Shown here: piece by piece, positions 10,016 through 20,170 of the stretch
Numbering within the stretch: position 1 is the first letter of the stretch
Layout of the letters: every line of letters begins with the position of its first letter
NCBI RefSeq assembly: GCF_002850605.1
Contig: NZ_NXGB01000001.1
Coordinates: 372,001-436,000 of the forward strand
Source: Pasteurella oralis
GTDB lineage: Bacteria; Pseudomonadota; Gammaproteobacteria; Enterobacterales; Pasteurellaceae
Reading direction: 5' to 3'
Length of the DNA: 64,000 bases
Position numbers and translations under genes: made by a program
Notes under the pieces: generated by a model
Told to the model about the DNA's origin: nothing
Database searches by the model: none
The model's input: only the letters and a program-made list of their open reading frames with translations

Positions 10016-11114
10016 TCATAATCCTGCTTTTAAACTGGCTTCAATAAAACGATCTAAATCGCCATCTAATACTGCTTGTGTATTACGATTTTCGACGCCA
10101 GTACGCAAATCTTTGATACGTGAATCATCGAGTACATAAGAACGAATTTGGCTGCCCCAGCCAATGTCCGATTTGTTATCTTCCATGGCTTGCTTATCGG
10201 CATTTTTTTTCTGTAATTCCATCTCATATAGTTTCGCTTTCAACTGTTTCATACATTGATCTTTGTTTTTATGTTGAGAGCGATCATTTTGACATTGTAC
10301 AACGATGCCACTTGGGATATGGGTAATTCGTACCGCACTTTCAGTTTTATTCACATGCTGACCACCTGCACCAGAAGCACGATATACATCAATGCGCAAG
10401 TCAGCAGGATTGATCTCTATATCAATATCATCATCAATTTCAGGATAAACAAAGGCCGCACTAAATGAAGTATGACGGCGGTTGTTTGAATCAAATGGAC
10501 TTTTGCGTACTAAACGATGAATGCCTGTTTCGGTACGTAACCACCCAAAAGCATATTCACCAGAAATCTTGATAGTCGCTGATTTAATACCTGCCACATC
10601 GCCATCAGATACTTCCATTAATTCTGTTTTAAAACCTTTGCTTTCTGCCCAACGCAAATACATGCGTAGTAGCATTTCAGTCCAGTCTTGTGCTTCCGTA
10701 CCACCAGAGCCTGCTTGTAAATCTACATAGCAATCTGCTGAGTCGTGTTGGCCGCTAAACATACGACGAAATTCTAATTGGGCTAATTTTTGTTCTAGCT
10801 CTTCAAGTTCTGTATTTGCTTCATTGAAGGTTTCTTCATCTTCTGCCTCAATAGCAAGTTCAAGTAGACCTTCTACATCTTCTAAGCCTTGATCCAGTGT
10901 TTTGATCGTATCAACAATAGCTTCAAGCGCTACTCGTTCTTTACCTAATGCTTGTGCTTTTTCTGGCTCATTCCAGACATCAGGTTGTTCAAGCTCGGCA
11001 TTCACTTCTTCTAAACGTTCAACTTTGGCATCAAAGTCAAAGATACCCCCTCAGCACTTGTGTGCGTTCGATAAGGTCTGAGATTTTATTTTTTATTGGG
11101 TTAATTTCAAACAT
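10016..11114 (-). CDS. prfB: peptide chain release factor 2, with programmed +1 frameshift
   Basis: RF2 recognises UGA and UAA stop codons and triggers peptide release. The gene is read in two frames: 25 codons from the ATG at 11114 ([25 protein letters not shown]) end at an in-frame TGA at 11039-11037, and a +1 shift continues at GAC 11038 (DFDAKVERL) to 10016. The joined product is 365 residues, the E. coli length. The peptidyl-release motif GAGGQHVNK and the UGA-reading SPF motif in [15 protein letters not shown] are present. This is the known autoregulatory arrangement, not a damaged gene. It heads prfB-lysS and is divergent from dsbC-recJ, genes that share one cluster in E. coli. Confidence 0.97.
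11036..11051 (-). promoter_or_regulatory. prfB programmed frameshift site
   Basis: On the minus strand AGGGGG, TATC and CTTTGAC follow one another. The Shine-Dalgarno-like AGGGGG pairs with 16S rRNA and pushes the ribosome from CTT into the +1 frame across TGA when RF2 is scarce. Confidence 0.97.
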
Positions 11115-11287
11115 ACTGCAAGTTTTTTATAGTGAAAAATTAAACGCTAATTATATGCTATTTTGGGGTTATATGGTAGGCAATTTTATGCTTCTTTGCT
11201 TGCACAAATACGGAATCTCTTTATAATCTTTATGTTTGTCTTTTGAGATATCGATTATCAGTGTGATTAATTTATAGGAATAAAAAA

Positions 11288-11974
11288 ATGAAAAAATTTT
11301 TGGCTGTGCTTGTCGGATTAACTTTATCAGCACCACTTTTTGCTTCGACAAAGGCGATTTCTGAGCGCCTTAATCATATGGGCATTAAAAATGTTGAATT
11401 GAAAGATTCACCAGTTAATGGATTAAAAACAGCGATTACTGAGCAAGGTATTTTTTATATTACAGAAGATGCAAAATATGTTGTAGATGGCAAATTATAT
11501 GAACTCAGTGATAAGGGCGTTACGGATGTTTCAGCGGGAATTTTGTTAGAGCAATTAAATAAATTTGATAAGGAAATGATCGTTTATCCAGCTAAAAATG
11601 AAAAACATGTTGTCACAGTCTTTATGGATATTAGCTGTCATTATTGTAAGGTGCTACATGAGAAGATTAAGGGCTATAATGATTTGGGAATTACGGTACG
11701 TTATCTCGCTTTTCCTCGTGCAGGTATAAACTCAAAAGTAGCGCGCCAGATGGAAACGATTTTTACTGCTAAAGACCCACAATTTGCATTGAATGAAGCG
11801 GAAAAAGGTCATTTTCCAAAAGAGTTAAAAACACCAGATATCGTGAAAAAACATTATCAGTTAGGTCTTCAATTTGGTGTAAATGGTACGCCAGCTATTA
11901 TCACTCCAACAGGTGAATTAATTGGTGGATACTTAGAACCGAAAGCGCTACTTGCGGAATTAAATCGTCAATAG
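11288..11974 (+). CDS. dsbC: periplasmic disulfide isomerase DsbC
   Basis: DsbC shuffles wrong disulfides in the periplasm and is kept reduced by DsbD, which is also encoded in this window (43341-45068). The 228-residue protein has a signal peptide (residues 1-19, ending LFA), an N-terminal dimerisation domain, and a thioredoxin domain with the active site CHYC at residues 117-120; E. coli has CGYC. The second, structural disulfide of E. coli DsbC is missing: the matching places read IFTAKD and LKTPDI, with no cysteine. The cis-proline loop GVNGTPAII is present. It precedes recJ, as in E. coli. Confidence 0.94.
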   Translation: MKKFLAVLVGLTLSAPLFASTKAISERLNHMGIKNVELKDSPVNGLKTAITEQGIFYITEDAKYVVDGKLYELSDKGVTDVSAGILLEQLNKFDKEMIVYPAKNEKHVVTVFMDISCHYCKVLHEKIKGYNDLGITVRYLAFPRAGINSKVARQMETIFTAKDPQFALNEAEKGHFPKELKTPDIVKKHYQLGLQFGVNGTPAIITPTGELIGGYLEPKALLAELNRQ

Positions 11975-11994
11975 GTAACGCATTTCAATTAAAT

Positions 11995-12021
11995 AAGGAC
12001 GCCTTTTAGCGTCCTTAATTC
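11995..12021 (+). terminator. hairpin between dsbC and recJ
   Basis: Arms AAGGACGC (11995-12002) and GCGTCCTT (12009-12016) form an 8-bp stem. The tail (AATTCCTTAAT) is only weakly T-rich, so read-through into recJ is likely. Confidence 0.55.
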
Positions 12022-12055
12022 CTTAATCTATTCATTTTTGTTGTAGGTTGGTTTG

Positions 12056-13777
12056 GTGAATAAATTAATTCAACGTCGCATTGTGCCACATGGCGAATCA
12101 ATTTGTGCAGATCCCTTATTAGATCGTTTATATCGTGCCCGTCATATTCAAAACTCGCAACAATTAGACCGCACTTTAGCTGCCTTATTAAATCCCAAAT
12201 TATTACAAGGTATAGAGCAAGCTGTTGCGTTGTTAGTTGAAGCGTATTTTCAACAACAAAAAATTGTCATAGTGGGTGACTTTGATGCAGATGGCGCAAC
12301 AAGTACCGCACTGACAGTTCTTGCCTTACGTCAATTAGGCTTTACTAATGTCACATTTTTAGTACCAAATCGTTTTGAGCAAGGTTATGGTTTAAGTATT
12401 GCGGTGGCAGAACAAGCTTTGGCACAACAGGTACAATTATTAATAACGGTTGATAATGGGGTTTCTTCTGTAGATGGCGTGGCTTTTTTACAACAATATG
12501 GCGTTAAAGTATTAATTACTGATCATCATTTGCCACCAGAGGTCTTGCCTAATGCCGATGCTATTGTAAATCCTAATTTAAGCAATTGTAGCTTTCCATC
12601 AAAATCTTTAGCCGGTGTTGGGGTTGCTTTTTATTTAATGTTGGCATTACGTGCTAAGTTACGTGAAATGGGGCTTTTTGATCAAAAAACGCAACCTAAT
12701 TTTAGTGATTTATTAGATCTTGTCGCACTTGGGACAATTGCTGATGTTGTGCCATTAGATCAAAACAACCGCATTTTAGCTTATCAAGGTTTAAATCGTA
12801 TTCGTGCTTCGCATTGCTGTTGTGGTATTCGTGCTTTAGCTGAGGTTGCAAATCGTGATATTAGCCAGTTTTCTGCTGCTGATCTTGGCTTTTCAATCGC
12901 GCCACGTTTAAATGCTGCTGGACGACTAGATAATATGTCTGTTGGTGTTGAATTATTGTTAGCAGAAGACATGACAACAGCACGTGCACTAGCATTAGAG
13001 CTGGATGGGCTAAATCAAACACGCAGAGAAATTGAGCAGGGAATGAAGCTTGAAGCACTTGAAATTTGCCGAAAACTGACCGCACTTGAACAGACACTTC
13101 CTATGGGGATTGTACTATATCAAGCTGATTGGCATCAGGGTGTATTAGGGATTTTAGCTTCGAGAATTAAAGATCAATTTCATCGTCCAGTGGTGGCGTT
13201 TGCTCGTGAACAAGAAGGCATTTTAAAAGGCTCCGCGCGTTCAGTAGAAGGCATACATTTACGTGATGCATTGGAGCGTATTTATAGTAAATGCCCTGAC
13301 ATGATTTTAAAATTTGGGGGGCATGCAATGGCTGCTGGTTTAACAATTCGTGAAGAATGTTTGGTCGAGTTTCAAACTGAATTTAATCAACTGATGAATG
13401 AGTGGCTAGGAGAGGATGAATTACAAGGCATTATTTGGACTGATGGAGAGCTGAGTTCACAACAATTTAGCCTTGATATAGCGGAAATGCTAAAACAAGC
13501 AGGACCTTGGGGGCAAGCTTTTCCCGAACCTGTGTTCGATGGCGAGTTTAAAATCTTACAGCAGCGTTTAGTCGGGGATAAACATTTGAAAATGATGGTA
13601 GAGCCAAAACAAGGCGGACCATTACTTGATGCCATTGCCTTTAATGTCGATACTCGTTATTATCCTGATTTGTCTATCAAGTCAGCAAAATTAGCATATA
13701 AATTAGATATTAACGAATTTAGAGGCAATCGTAGTGTGCAATTGTTAGTCGACTATATTGCACCTGTGGCGAGTTGA
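12056..13777 (+). CDS. recJ: single-stranded-DNA exonuclease RecJ
   Basis: RecJ degrades single-stranded DNA 5' to 3' in recombination and mismatch repair. The 573-residue product carries the DHH phosphoesterase motifs: VVGDFDADGATSTA, TVDNG, ITDHHLP and LVALGTIADVVP, then the DHHA1 segment LKFGGHAMAAGL and a C-terminal OB-like domain. The likely start is GTG at 12056, behind AGG at 12045; a TTG one codon earlier is also possible. It lies between dsbC and a DsbA-like gene, ten bases before the latter. Two uptake words lie in its coding region. Confidence 0.95.
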   Translation: MNKLIQRRIVPHGESICADPLLDRLYRARHIQNSQQLDRTLAALLNPKLLQGIEQAVALLVEAYFQQQKIVIVGDFDADGATSTALTVLALRQLGFTNVTFLVPNRFEQGYGLSIAVAEQALAQQVQLLITVDNGVSSVDGVAFLQQYGVKVLITDHHLPPEVLPNADAIVNPNLSNCSFPSKSLAGVGVAFYLMLALRAKLREMGLFDQKTQPNFSDLLDLVALGTIADVVPLDQNNRILAYQGLNRIRASHCCCGIRALAEVANRDISQFSAADLGFSIAPRLNAAGRLDNMSVGVELLLAEDMTTARALALELDGLNQTRREIEQGMKLEALEICRKLTALEQTLPMGIVLYQADWHQGVLGILASRIKDQFHRPVVAFAREQEGILKGSARSVEGIHLRDALERIYSKCPDMILKFGGHAMAAGLTIREECLVEFQTEFNQLMNEWLGEDELQGIIWTDGELSSQQFSLDIAEMLKQAGPWGQAFPEPVFDGEFKILQQRLVGDKHLKMMVEPKQGGPLLDAIAFNVDTRYYPDLSIKSAKLAYKLDINEFRGNRSVQLLVDYIAPVAS

Positions 13778-13786
13778 TCATTTTAC

Positions 13787-14452
13787 ATGTGGCGAATTGG
13801 TTTTTTATTTGTTTTATTCTGTTTTTCTTGTTTTACATTAGTTGCTAATGGAACGCCTTCGCTACATTTAAACGAAGATAAACCGCAACATTTTTTAGAA
13901 GGGCGAGATTATTTTTCATACCAAGCGCCTATTTATATTTCGAATCCGAATGATCCCTTGTTGATCCAATTCTTTTTTGATTATGATTGCCGTGTATGCT
14001 CTTCAGCATTAGATATCCTAGAGTTATATTCTCAAATTAATTTCGATAAAGTGAAGCTAATAGAACAACCTGTTGCGACCGATAAAGCACAATATTCCGC
14101 TTTAGTTTTTTATGCTTTACAAGCAATTAAAGCAGAGGATTTATCCGCGTTGTTATTATTTGAAACGGCAGAAAAACAGCGTTTTTCACAGCTTGCTCGT
14201 TTTAATGAATTACGAGCATGGCTAGAGACACAAGGGATAAATACGGACGATTTTACGAAAGCATTTTATTCCGCTAAAGTTGCACACGAAGTTGAACTTG
14301 CAGAAAAACGTACTGAAGAATATGGGGTATTTACTTATCCTTATGTCGTGATCGATGGACGATATGTGTTAACTGCAAGTACATTATATAATGACGATTA
14401 TAGCTTTGCAGTGTTAGATTTTTTAGTGAATAAATTAATAAAGGAAAAATAA
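13787..14452 (+). CDS. secreted DsbA-like thioredoxin-fold protein
   Basis: The 221-residue product has a hydrophobic signal peptide (residues 4-20) and a single CXXC, CRVC at residues 68-71, behind IQFFFDYD, as expected for the strand-to-helix active site of a thioredoxin fold. A helical insert follows, and [12 protein letters not shown] near residue 175 supplies the cis-proline. This is the DsbA-type layout, but the active site differs from DsbA's CPHC and overall similarity looks low, so the redox role (oxidase or isomerase) is open. It starts ten bases after recJ and its stop overlaps the mtnN start in TAATG, so it is co-translated with mtnN. Confidence 0.72.
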   Translation: MWRIGFLFVLFCFSCFTLVANGTPSLHLNEDKPQHFLEGRDYFSYQAPIYISNPNDPLLIQFFFDYDCRVCSSALDILELYSQINFDKVKLIEQPVATDKAQYSALVFYALQAIKAEDLSALLLFETAEKQRFSQLARFNELRAWLETQGINTDDFTKAFYSAKVAHEVELAEKRTEEYGVFTYPYVVIDGRYVLTASTLYNDDYSFAVLDFLVNKLIKEK

Positions 14453-15141
14453 TGAAAATTGGTATTGTGGGTGCAATGGCACAAGAAGTTGAAATTTTAG
14501 CCAATTTGATGGAAAGCAAAGTGGTTACTCAAGTTGCGAGCTGCACTATTTATGAAGGGGATATTCAGGGTAAATCTGTCGCTTTATTGCAATCAGGTAT
14601 TGGTAAAGTCGCGGCAGCAATGGGAACAACAGCATTATTACAATTGAGTCAACCAGATATCGTCATTAATACGGGGTCTGCTGGTGGTGTGTCAACTGGC
14701 TTGAAAGTCGGGGATATTGTAATTTCAAGTGAAACTATTTATCACGATGCAGATGTGACGGCATTTGGTTATGCCAAAGGGCAGTTACCCGCTTGCCCTC
14801 CTGCCTTTATTTCTGATAAAAAATTATCTGATTTAGCAGAGAAAGTGGCATTAGCACAAGGGCATAATGTAAAACGAGGTTTGATATGCTCTGGTGATAG
14901 TTTTATTCATGGTGGCGCAGCATTAGCCAAAATTAAAGCTGATTTTCCACATGTGATGGCAGTCGAAATGGAGGCGACTGCCATTGCTCAAGTATGCCAT
15001 GCTTTTAATATACCTTTTGTGGTCGTGAGAGCCATTTCTGATGCAGGAGATGGCGAAGCTAGTATGTCTTTTGAGGAGTTTTTGCCCCTTGCCGCAAAAC
15101 AATCTTCTCAAATGGTGTTGGGGATGTTAGACAAACTATAA
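14452..15141 (+). CDS. mtnN: 5'-methylthioadenosine/S-adenosylhomocysteine nucleosidase
   Basis: MtnN (Pfs) splits the adenine from methylthioadenosine and S-adenosylhomocysteine; the latter yields the LuxS substrate. The 229-residue protein shows the catalytic glutamate in [10 protein letters not shown] (residue ~12), the GSAGG ribose-binding segment, the [10 protein letters not shown] region and the catalytic aspartate in [17 protein letters not shown]. The start overlaps the preceding stop by one base. An uptake-word hairpin terminator follows. Confidence 0.96.
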   Translation: MKIGIVGAMAQEVEILANLMESKVVTQVASCTIYEGDIQGKSVALLQSGIGKVAAAMGTTALLQLSQPDIVINTGSAGGVSTGLKVGDIVISSETIYHDADVTAFGYAKGQLPACPPAFISDKKLSDLAEKVALAQGHNVKRGLICSGDSFIHGGAALAKIKADFPHVMAVEMEATAIAQVCHAFNIPFVVVRAISDAGDGEASMSFEEFLPLAAKQSSQMVLGMLDKL

Positions 15142-15161
15142 GCTTTTTATCAAAGAATAAG

Positions 15162-15204
15162 AAAAAGTGCGGTCGAAATTTTGAAAATTTTCACCGCACT
15201 TTTT
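15162..15204. terminator. uptake-word hairpin terminator after mtnN
   Basis: AAAAAGTGCGGT (15162-15173) and ACCGCACTTTTT (15193-15204) form a stem of two inverted uptake words with AT-rich inner pairing. T-tails exist on both strands, so it can serve mtnN and pepA. Confidence 0.85.
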
Positions 15205-15213
15205 ATGCTGAGG

Positions 15214-15240
15214 AAAGCTGCTTTCAATCAGAGCAGCTTT
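15214..15240 (-). terminator. hairpin just behind pepA
   Basis: A 9-bp stem AAAGCTGCT (15214-15222) with AGCAGCTTT (15232-15240) lies seven bases behind the pepA stop. It has only a three-T tail, so it may act together with the uptake-word hairpin. Confidence 0.5.
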
Positions 15241-15246
15241 ATATGG

Positions 15247-16731
15247 TTATTTGTTTTTAGCTTGATTAATTAAAAATTGCACTAATAATGGAACAGGGCG
15301 GCCAGTTGCACCCTTATTGGCACCTTGTAACCATGCAGTACCCGCAATATCTAAATGTGCCCAACGATATTTATCTGTAAAGTTTGATAAAAATGCGCCC
15401 GCTGTAATTGCACCGCCCCAGCGCCCGCCAATATTCGCCAGATCAGCAAAGTTCGATTTCAATTGTTCTTGGTATTCTTCACCTAATGGTAAACGCCATG
15501 CTTTATCTGTCGTTTCTGTTGCTGCTTGTGTTAATTCTTCTGCGAGTTCATCATCAGTTGAGATTAAACCACTATTGTGCGCGCCTAATGCGACTACGCA
15601 AGCGCCTGTGAGTGTTGCTACATCAATCACTAATTCTGGCTCGAAACGCTCCACGTAAGTTAAGGTATCACACAACACTAAACGCCCTTCTGCATCTGTA
15701 TTTAATACTTCAACAGTGAGACCTTTCATTGTTGTTAAAATATCGCCAGGGCGGTAAGCATGACCATCAGGTAAGTTTTCACAACCCGCTAATACACCAA
15801 TGACGTTTAATGGCAGTTGCAGTTCAGCGAGTGCATGCATCACACCATAAACTGCAGCAGCACCGCCCATATCGTATTTCATTTCATCCATTGCTTCAGC
15901 TGGTTTAAGTGAAATACCACCCGCATCAAAAGTCAAACCTTTCCCTACGAGTACGATAGGTTTGGCATTAGGATTTGGATGATTGCGATATTCAATAATT
16001 GAAAGTTGAGCTTCATTCACAGAGCCTTGTGATACTGCCAAATAAGCGTTCATGTTTAATTCCGCCATGTCTTTTTCGCCAAGTACTGTGGTTTTCATTA
16101 ATGCAGAACTTGCAGCTAAGTTTTTTGCTTGTTCTGCTAAATAAACAGGATGACAAATATTTGGTGGACAGTTCGCCACATCTTTAGCGAATTTCACGCC
16201 CAAAGCAACTGCCTTTGCATGTTCAATGGCTTGTTGAGCAACTTCGCCTTCAGTGCTAAAAATAAACTCTGTTAATGTAATATGTTGTTCATTTTTCTTA
16301 CTTTTGAATTGTTCAAATTGATAGAAGCTGGCTTCAATGGTTTCTACGCTAAAACGAATGTTCCAGTACAGGTCACGATGTTTAATTTCAATGTCAGATA
16401 AGTAGCTGATGATTTGTTGGGCTTTAGTGGCTTTTACTGCTTGGATAGTGCTTTCGATAATTTGTTTAAATTGTTTTTCGTTTATTTCACCTTTTTTACC
16501 TGCGCCCACTACAAAAATACGTTGAGCGTTATAATTGGGTAGATGACGTAACACGACTACTTGCCCAATTTTGCCAGTGAGCTCGCCAGATTCAAGTAAA
16601 CCAGTTAGGTAGCTTTGCGAAATTTCATCAATTTTTCTTGCCGCAGAGGAAAGTTTACCCTCTTCAAAAATACTAACAATAATATTACTTTTTATATCTA
16701 AAAGTGCGGTCGATTTTGCACAATATTTCAT
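15247..16731 (-). CDS. pepA: cytosol leucyl aminopeptidase A
   Basis: PepA removes N-terminal residues from peptides using two metal ions; in E. coli it also binds DNA at Xer sites and carAB. The 494-residue product has the M17 signatures [31 protein letters not shown] and [12 protein letters not shown], which carry the metal ligands and the catalytic lysine and arginine. I start at the ATG at 16731 ([12 protein letters not shown]) with GAGGA upstream, instead of 17 codons earlier. It is divergent from lptF, as in E. coli. Confidence 0.96.
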   Translation of the reverse strand: MKYCAKSTALLDIKSNIIVSIFEEGKLSSAARKIDEISQSYLTGLLESGELTGKIGQVVVLRHLPNYNAQRIFVVGAGKKGEINEKQFKQIIESTIQAVKATKAQQIISYLSDIEIKHRDLYWNIRFSVETIEASFYQFEQFKSKKNEQHITLTEFIFSTEGEVAQQAIEHAKAVALGVKFAKDVANCPPNICHPVYLAEQAKNLAASSALMKTTVLGEKDMAELNMNAYLAVSQGSVNEAQLSIIEYRNHPNPNAKPIVLVGKGLTFDAGGISLKPAEAMDEMKYDMGGAAAVYGVMHALAELQLPLNVIGVLAGCENLPDGHAYRPGDILTTMKGLTVEVLNTDAEGRLVLCDTLTYVERFEPELVIDVATLTGACVVALGAHNSGLISTDDELAEELTQAATETTDKAWRLPLGEEYQEQLKSNFADLANIGGRWGGAITAGAFLSNFTDKYRWAHLDIAGTAWLQGANKGATGRPVPLLVQFLINQAKNK

Positions 16732-16845
16732 TTTATCCTCACAAAGATTTTTACTGTTTTCGGTTGAAAAATAAGTTATCATACGCCAACAAAGTAGCCA
16801 ATTAAACCATTCTATATAAATTGCAAGAAAAATATAGGCAATAAT

Positions 16846-17952
16846 GTGATTTTAACCCGATATTTAACTAAAGAAGTGTTTAAGAGCCAAATTGCGATCT
16901 TATTTATCTTACTTCTGATTTTCTTTTGTCAACAACTCGTTCGTGTATTAGGCTCTGCTGCAAGTGGTAAAGTGCCAGCAGATTTAGTCATGTCTTTGCT
17001 TGGATTAGGTATGCCAACTATGGCACAACTGATGTTGCCATTATGCTTATTCATTGCAATTTTATTAACTTTTGGCCGTTTATACGCAGAGAGCGAAATT
17101 ACTGTGATGCGTGCCTGTGGTGTTGGGCAACGTATTTTAGTCCGTGTAGTATTAATTCTTTCCTTATTTACTGCGGCTTTAGCAGCATACAATGTATTTT
17201 GGTTAACGCCTTGGGCAATTCAAAAGCAAGGTGAGATCCTAGAAGATGCTAAAGCGAATCCAACGATGGGAGCGCTAGCCGCTGGACAATTTATTAATAC
17301 CAATAATAATGAGTTCGTGTTGTTTATTGATAAGATTGAAAACAATACTATTCATGATGTTTATGTATTTCAAACACGCAAAAAAGGTAACTTAAAACCT
17401 TCAGTGCTTGTGGCTGAACAGGGTGAGTTAACCGCTTTGCCTAATGGTGATCAAATTTTAAAATTAGAAAATAGCCAACGTGTTGAAGGTAGCAGTGCTT
17501 TTCCTGATTTTCGAATTACACATTTTGATGAATACCAAGCTTATTTAGGTTACCAAAATACGAATAGTGATGAGCGTGACGCAGAGGAGTTGGGTTTTTC
17601 TGCTTTAATTCATACTAACACTCCTGCCGCGAAAGCAGAATTAAATTGGCGTTTAAGCTTGATTTTAGCAGTGCCTTTAATGGCATTGGTGGCAGTACCA
17701 TTAAGCCGTGTTAATCCGCGACAGGGACGCTTTGCTAAAATTATTCCTGCACTATTATTATATTTAATTTATTTCTTATTACAGAGTTCCTTAAAATCAG
17801 CTTGGGGCGCAGGGAAATTAGATGCTAGTTTCTTAATGCCATTAGTGAATGTGATGTTCTTTATTTTGGGTATTGTATTGAATAGCTGGGGTAGTGCATC
17901 AATGTACAAAGCACGTCATTGGTTCAATAGAAGCGTTGCAATAAAAGGATAG
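16846..17952 (+). CDS. lptF: LPS export permease LptF
   Basis: LptF is one of two inner-membrane subunits of the LptB2FG transporter that lifts lipooligosaccharide from the inner membrane toward the LptC-LptA bridge. The 368-residue protein has transmembrane segments near residues 12-33, 55-78 and 100-122, a periplasmic beta-jellyroll domain, then three more C-terminal segments with [15 protein letters not shown] between them. The start codon is GTG ([20 protein letters not shown]), matching the E. coli N terminus. lptG follows after seven bases. Confidence 0.95.
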   Translation: MILTRYLTKEVFKSQIAILFILLLIFFCQQLVRVLGSAASGKVPADLVMSLLGLGMPTMAQLMLPLCLFIAILLTFGRLYAESEITVMRACGVGQRILVRVVLILSLFTAALAAYNVFWLTPWAIQKQGEILEDAKANPTMGALAAGQFINTNNNEFVLFIDKIENNTIHDVYVFQTRKKGNLKPSVLVAEQGELTALPNGDQILKLENSQRVEGSSAFPDFRITHFDEYQAYLGYQNTNSDERDAEELGFSALIHTNTPAAKAELNWRLSLILAVPLMALVAVPLSRVNPRQGRFAKIIPALLLYLIYFLLQSSLKSAWGAGKLDASFLMPLVNVMFFILGIVLNSWGSASMYKARHWFNRSVAIKG

Positions 17953-17959
17953 TCAAAAA

Positions 17960-19030
17960 ATGATGAATACCTTAGACCGTTATCTTGGTAAAAGCATTTT
18001 AGGTGCAATTTTTGCTACATTAGTGATGTTAGTTGGTTTGTCTGGCATTATTAAGTTCGTTGAGCAGTTTCGTAGTGTAGGAAAAGGTACTTATGATATT
18101 TGGCAAGCCATTCTTTATACAGTGCTGACTATTCCAAAAGATATTGAAACTTTTTTCCCAATGGCAGCTTTGTTAGGTGCACTGATTGCTTTAGGCAATT
18201 TAGCCAGTCGAAGTGAGCTTGTCGTGATGCAGGCATCAGGGTTTTCTCGTTTACAAATTGGTTTTGCTGTGATGAAAACCGCGTTGCCATTGGTTCTTTT
18301 GACTATGTTGATTGGTGAATGGGGTATTCCTCAAACTGAACAATTTGCACGTGATATGCGCTCAAAAGCGATTTCTGGTGGCTCATTATTGTCTGTGAAA
18401 AATGGGATTTGGGCAAAAGATGGCAATGATTTTATTTATATTAAACGGATTACGGATGATATTGAGCTAAGTGATATTTATATTTATAGTTTTGCCGATA
18501 ATCGCCAATTAAAACGTGTAAAACATGCCAATTCCGCTTCTTATCGAGATGGTAAATGGAGCTTAGCACAGCTTAACGAATCGGAAATTTTAGATGATGA
18601 AATTAAGACAGTGAATCAATTGAATGCAGAATGGCAAACTAGCTTAACACCAGATAAATTGGGTATTGCTTCTTTACGACCAACTTCGTTGTCTATTTCT
18701 GGATTATCCAACTACATCGCATTTTTAAAAGAAACTGGGCAAGAATCTAAGAAATTTGAGCTGACTTATTGGCGTAAATTGTTTCAACCACTTTCTGTAG
18801 GAGTGATGATGATGCTCGCATTGTCCTTTATTTTTGGACCATTACGCAGTGTCACTGCAGGTGCGAGAATTGTCACAGGTATTTGTTTTGGTTTCTTATT
18901 TTATGTCGTCAATGAAATTTTTGGTCCATTAAGTTTGGTCTATAATGTAACTCCTTTAGCTGGTGCATTAATGCCAAGCATTTTATTTTTATTAATTACG
19001 TGGTGGTTGTTAAGTCGAAAGCGTACTTAA
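17960..19030 (+). CDS. lptG: LPS export permease LptG
   Basis: LptG is the partner of LptF in the LPS-extracting ABC transporter. The 356-residue product has the same plan: an N-terminal bundle (NTLDRYLGKSILGAIFATLVML), a periplasmic jellyroll, and C-terminal segments with FIFGPLRSVTAGARIVTGICFGFLFYV, the membrane-embedded coupling region of the family. Two ATG codons stand together at the start; the second gives the usual MNTLDRY. The pair forms one transcript ending near the hairpin at 19076. Confidence 0.95.
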   Translation: MMNTLDRYLGKSILGAIFATLVMLVGLSGIIKFVEQFRSVGKGTYDIWQAILYTVLTIPKDIETFFPMAALLGALIALGNLASRSELVVMQASGFSRLQIGFAVMKTALPLVLLTMLIGEWGIPQTEQFARDMRSKAISGGSLLSVKNGIWAKDGNDFIYIKRITDDIELSDIYIYSFADNRQLKRVKHANSASYRDGKWSLAQLNESEILDDEIKTVNQLNAEWQTSLTPDKLGIASLRPTSLSISGLSNYIAFLKETGQESKKFELTYWRKLFQPLSVGVMMMLALSFIFGPLRSVTAGARIVTGICFGFLFYVVNEIFGPLSLVYNVTPLAGALMPSILFLLITWWLLSRKRT

Positions 19031-19075
19031 AATTGGCTAAAAACAGACCGCACTTAGCGGATAGGATAGCGATGG

Positions 19076-19103
19076 AAGGGTAGCTAGATGAGCTGCCTTT
19101 TTT
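19076..19103 (+). terminator. probable lptFG terminator
   Basis: AAGGGTAGCT and AGCTGCCTT pair with one bulge and one G-T pair, followed by a T-run (19098-19103). Confidence 0.55.
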
Positions 19104-19349
19104 ATGCTATTTATTCGATATATTATTTGGTGTTGTTACAAAATATTTTATGTTCAGTAAGAAGATAAATTTGAACGAGAGCTTTAAATGTCTATGTAGT
19201 TATTAATTTTGTGTAGGCACAATGAATATTGAACCGCTTATTTTTATCGCTTACTTTATAAACAATCAAGTGAGCTTGATAGGCTAAGCATGCAATAAGA
19301 ATTAAAGTGCGGTTAGATTTTTCTTGATTTTATCAGTAAGACAATTAAA
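19104..19349. other. spacer between lptG and frdD, no gene seen
   Basis: This AT-rich spacer holds one uptake word near 19305 and a short palindrome ATCAAG/CTTGAT at 19265-19280. A 21-codon frame from 19221 has AGG upstream, but nothing else supports it. Confidence 0.6.
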
Positions 19350-19386
19350 GAAAAAATAAGGTGGATAAGAATCCACCTTATTATTA
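19350..19386 (-). terminator. frdABCD terminator
   Basis: A perfect 12-bp stem AATAAGGTGGAT (19355-19366) with ATCCACCTTATT (19371-19382) ends in a T-run on the minus strand, 12 bp behind frdD. Confidence 0.9.
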
Positions 19387-19397
19387 GGTTATGAGAA

Positions 19398-19748
19398 TTA
19401 TAAACTAAACACAGCAAAGCAAACTAATACTGTATAAAGTGTTGATAATCCGTAGAAAATGACGCCACTTGCTGGAATGTGGATTTTGAAATCATGCATA
19501 CCATGATGAATACGGTGCATAGCCCCCCACATTGGGAAAATTAATAATACAAGTAGCAACAGTTTTCCAAGACCTGTATGTAAAAAAGCAACAAGTTCAA
19601 TGGTATTTTTCGGATCAATCAAACCAAATGGCAATAAGAAGCCGAAGACTAGTACGAGTACAGGGTAGAACATTGCACTGACAGTTGTTCCTGCACCGAA
19701 TAATAACCATACAACAGGTTCATTAGAACGTTTTGGTGTATCTTTCAT
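19398..19748 (-). CDS. frdD: fumarate reductase membrane anchor FrdD
   Basis: FrdD is the smaller of two hydrophobic anchors that bind menaquinol and hold FrdAB to the inner membrane. The 116-residue product has three predicted membrane helices (residues ~12-38, 53-75, 90-113) and the family segment [15 protein letters not shown] start at the ATG at 19748 ([14 protein letters not shown]), preceded by GAGGAGAG, instead of seven codons earlier. It is the last gene of frdABCD. Confidence 0.95.
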   Translation of the reverse strand: MKDTPKRSNEPVVWLLFGAGTTVSAMFYPVLVLVFGFLLPFGLIDPKNTIELVAFLHTGLGKLLLLVLLIFPMWGAMHRIHHGMHDFKIHIPASGVIFYGLSTLYTVLVCFAVFSL

Positions 19749-19761
19749 TTTTCTCTCCTCG

Positions 19762-20160
19762 CTATACATACATGAACACTAAAATGACGAGGCTGATAAA
19801 TCCAGTGACAGCCCATAATGCCGTTGTAATAATTTTTGGATTAATACGTTCACTTTTTACAATGATATTTAATACTTTAGGTGTCATTACGTAGTAAGTG
19901 ACCGTATTTAATAGCATTGCACCAAGTGTAATGATGTTGAGAATAATCACGATTGGATTTTTTAAGAAAGAAATAAAATTAGCAAAACTTTCTAAATTTC
20001 CTAAGCTGATTACGCCATAAAGTAATACTAAACAGAACCAAAGTGTTGGAATTGCTGTTGCTTCACGTGCAATATAAAGTTTGTAAAAGTCTAACTTTTT
20101 CCACCAAGTTGGCTTCATCTCACGCACATATTTTTTGCGTTTACTGGTTGTTGCTGTCAT
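19762..20160 (-). CDS. frdC: fumarate reductase membrane anchor FrdC
   Basis: FrdC is the larger menaquinol-binding anchor. The 132-residue product begins [42 protein letters not shown], with the conserved RE-T-xP segment before the first helix, and has three membrane helices. The chosen ATG at 20160 follows a GGAG ribosome site; the longer frame would overlap frdB. It lies ten bases behind frdB and 13 before frdD. Confidence 0.95.
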   Translation of the reverse strand: MTATTSKRKKYVREMKPTWWKKLDFYKLYIAREATAIPTLWFCLVLLYGVISLGNLESFANFISFLKNPIVIILNIITLGAMLLNTVTYYVMTPKVLNIIVKSERINPKIITTALWAVTGFISLVILVFMYV

Positions 20161-20170
20161 TTTACACTCC

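Noticed and set aside
10016..11114. prfB as a frameshifted pseudogene
   Set aside because: The break is the known programmed site and the joined product has full length and all motifs.
19221..19286. 21-codon frame with AGG upstream in the lptG/frdD spacer
   Set aside because: It has no conserved feature, no neighbour and no terminator of its own; such frames are expected by chance in AT-rich DNA.
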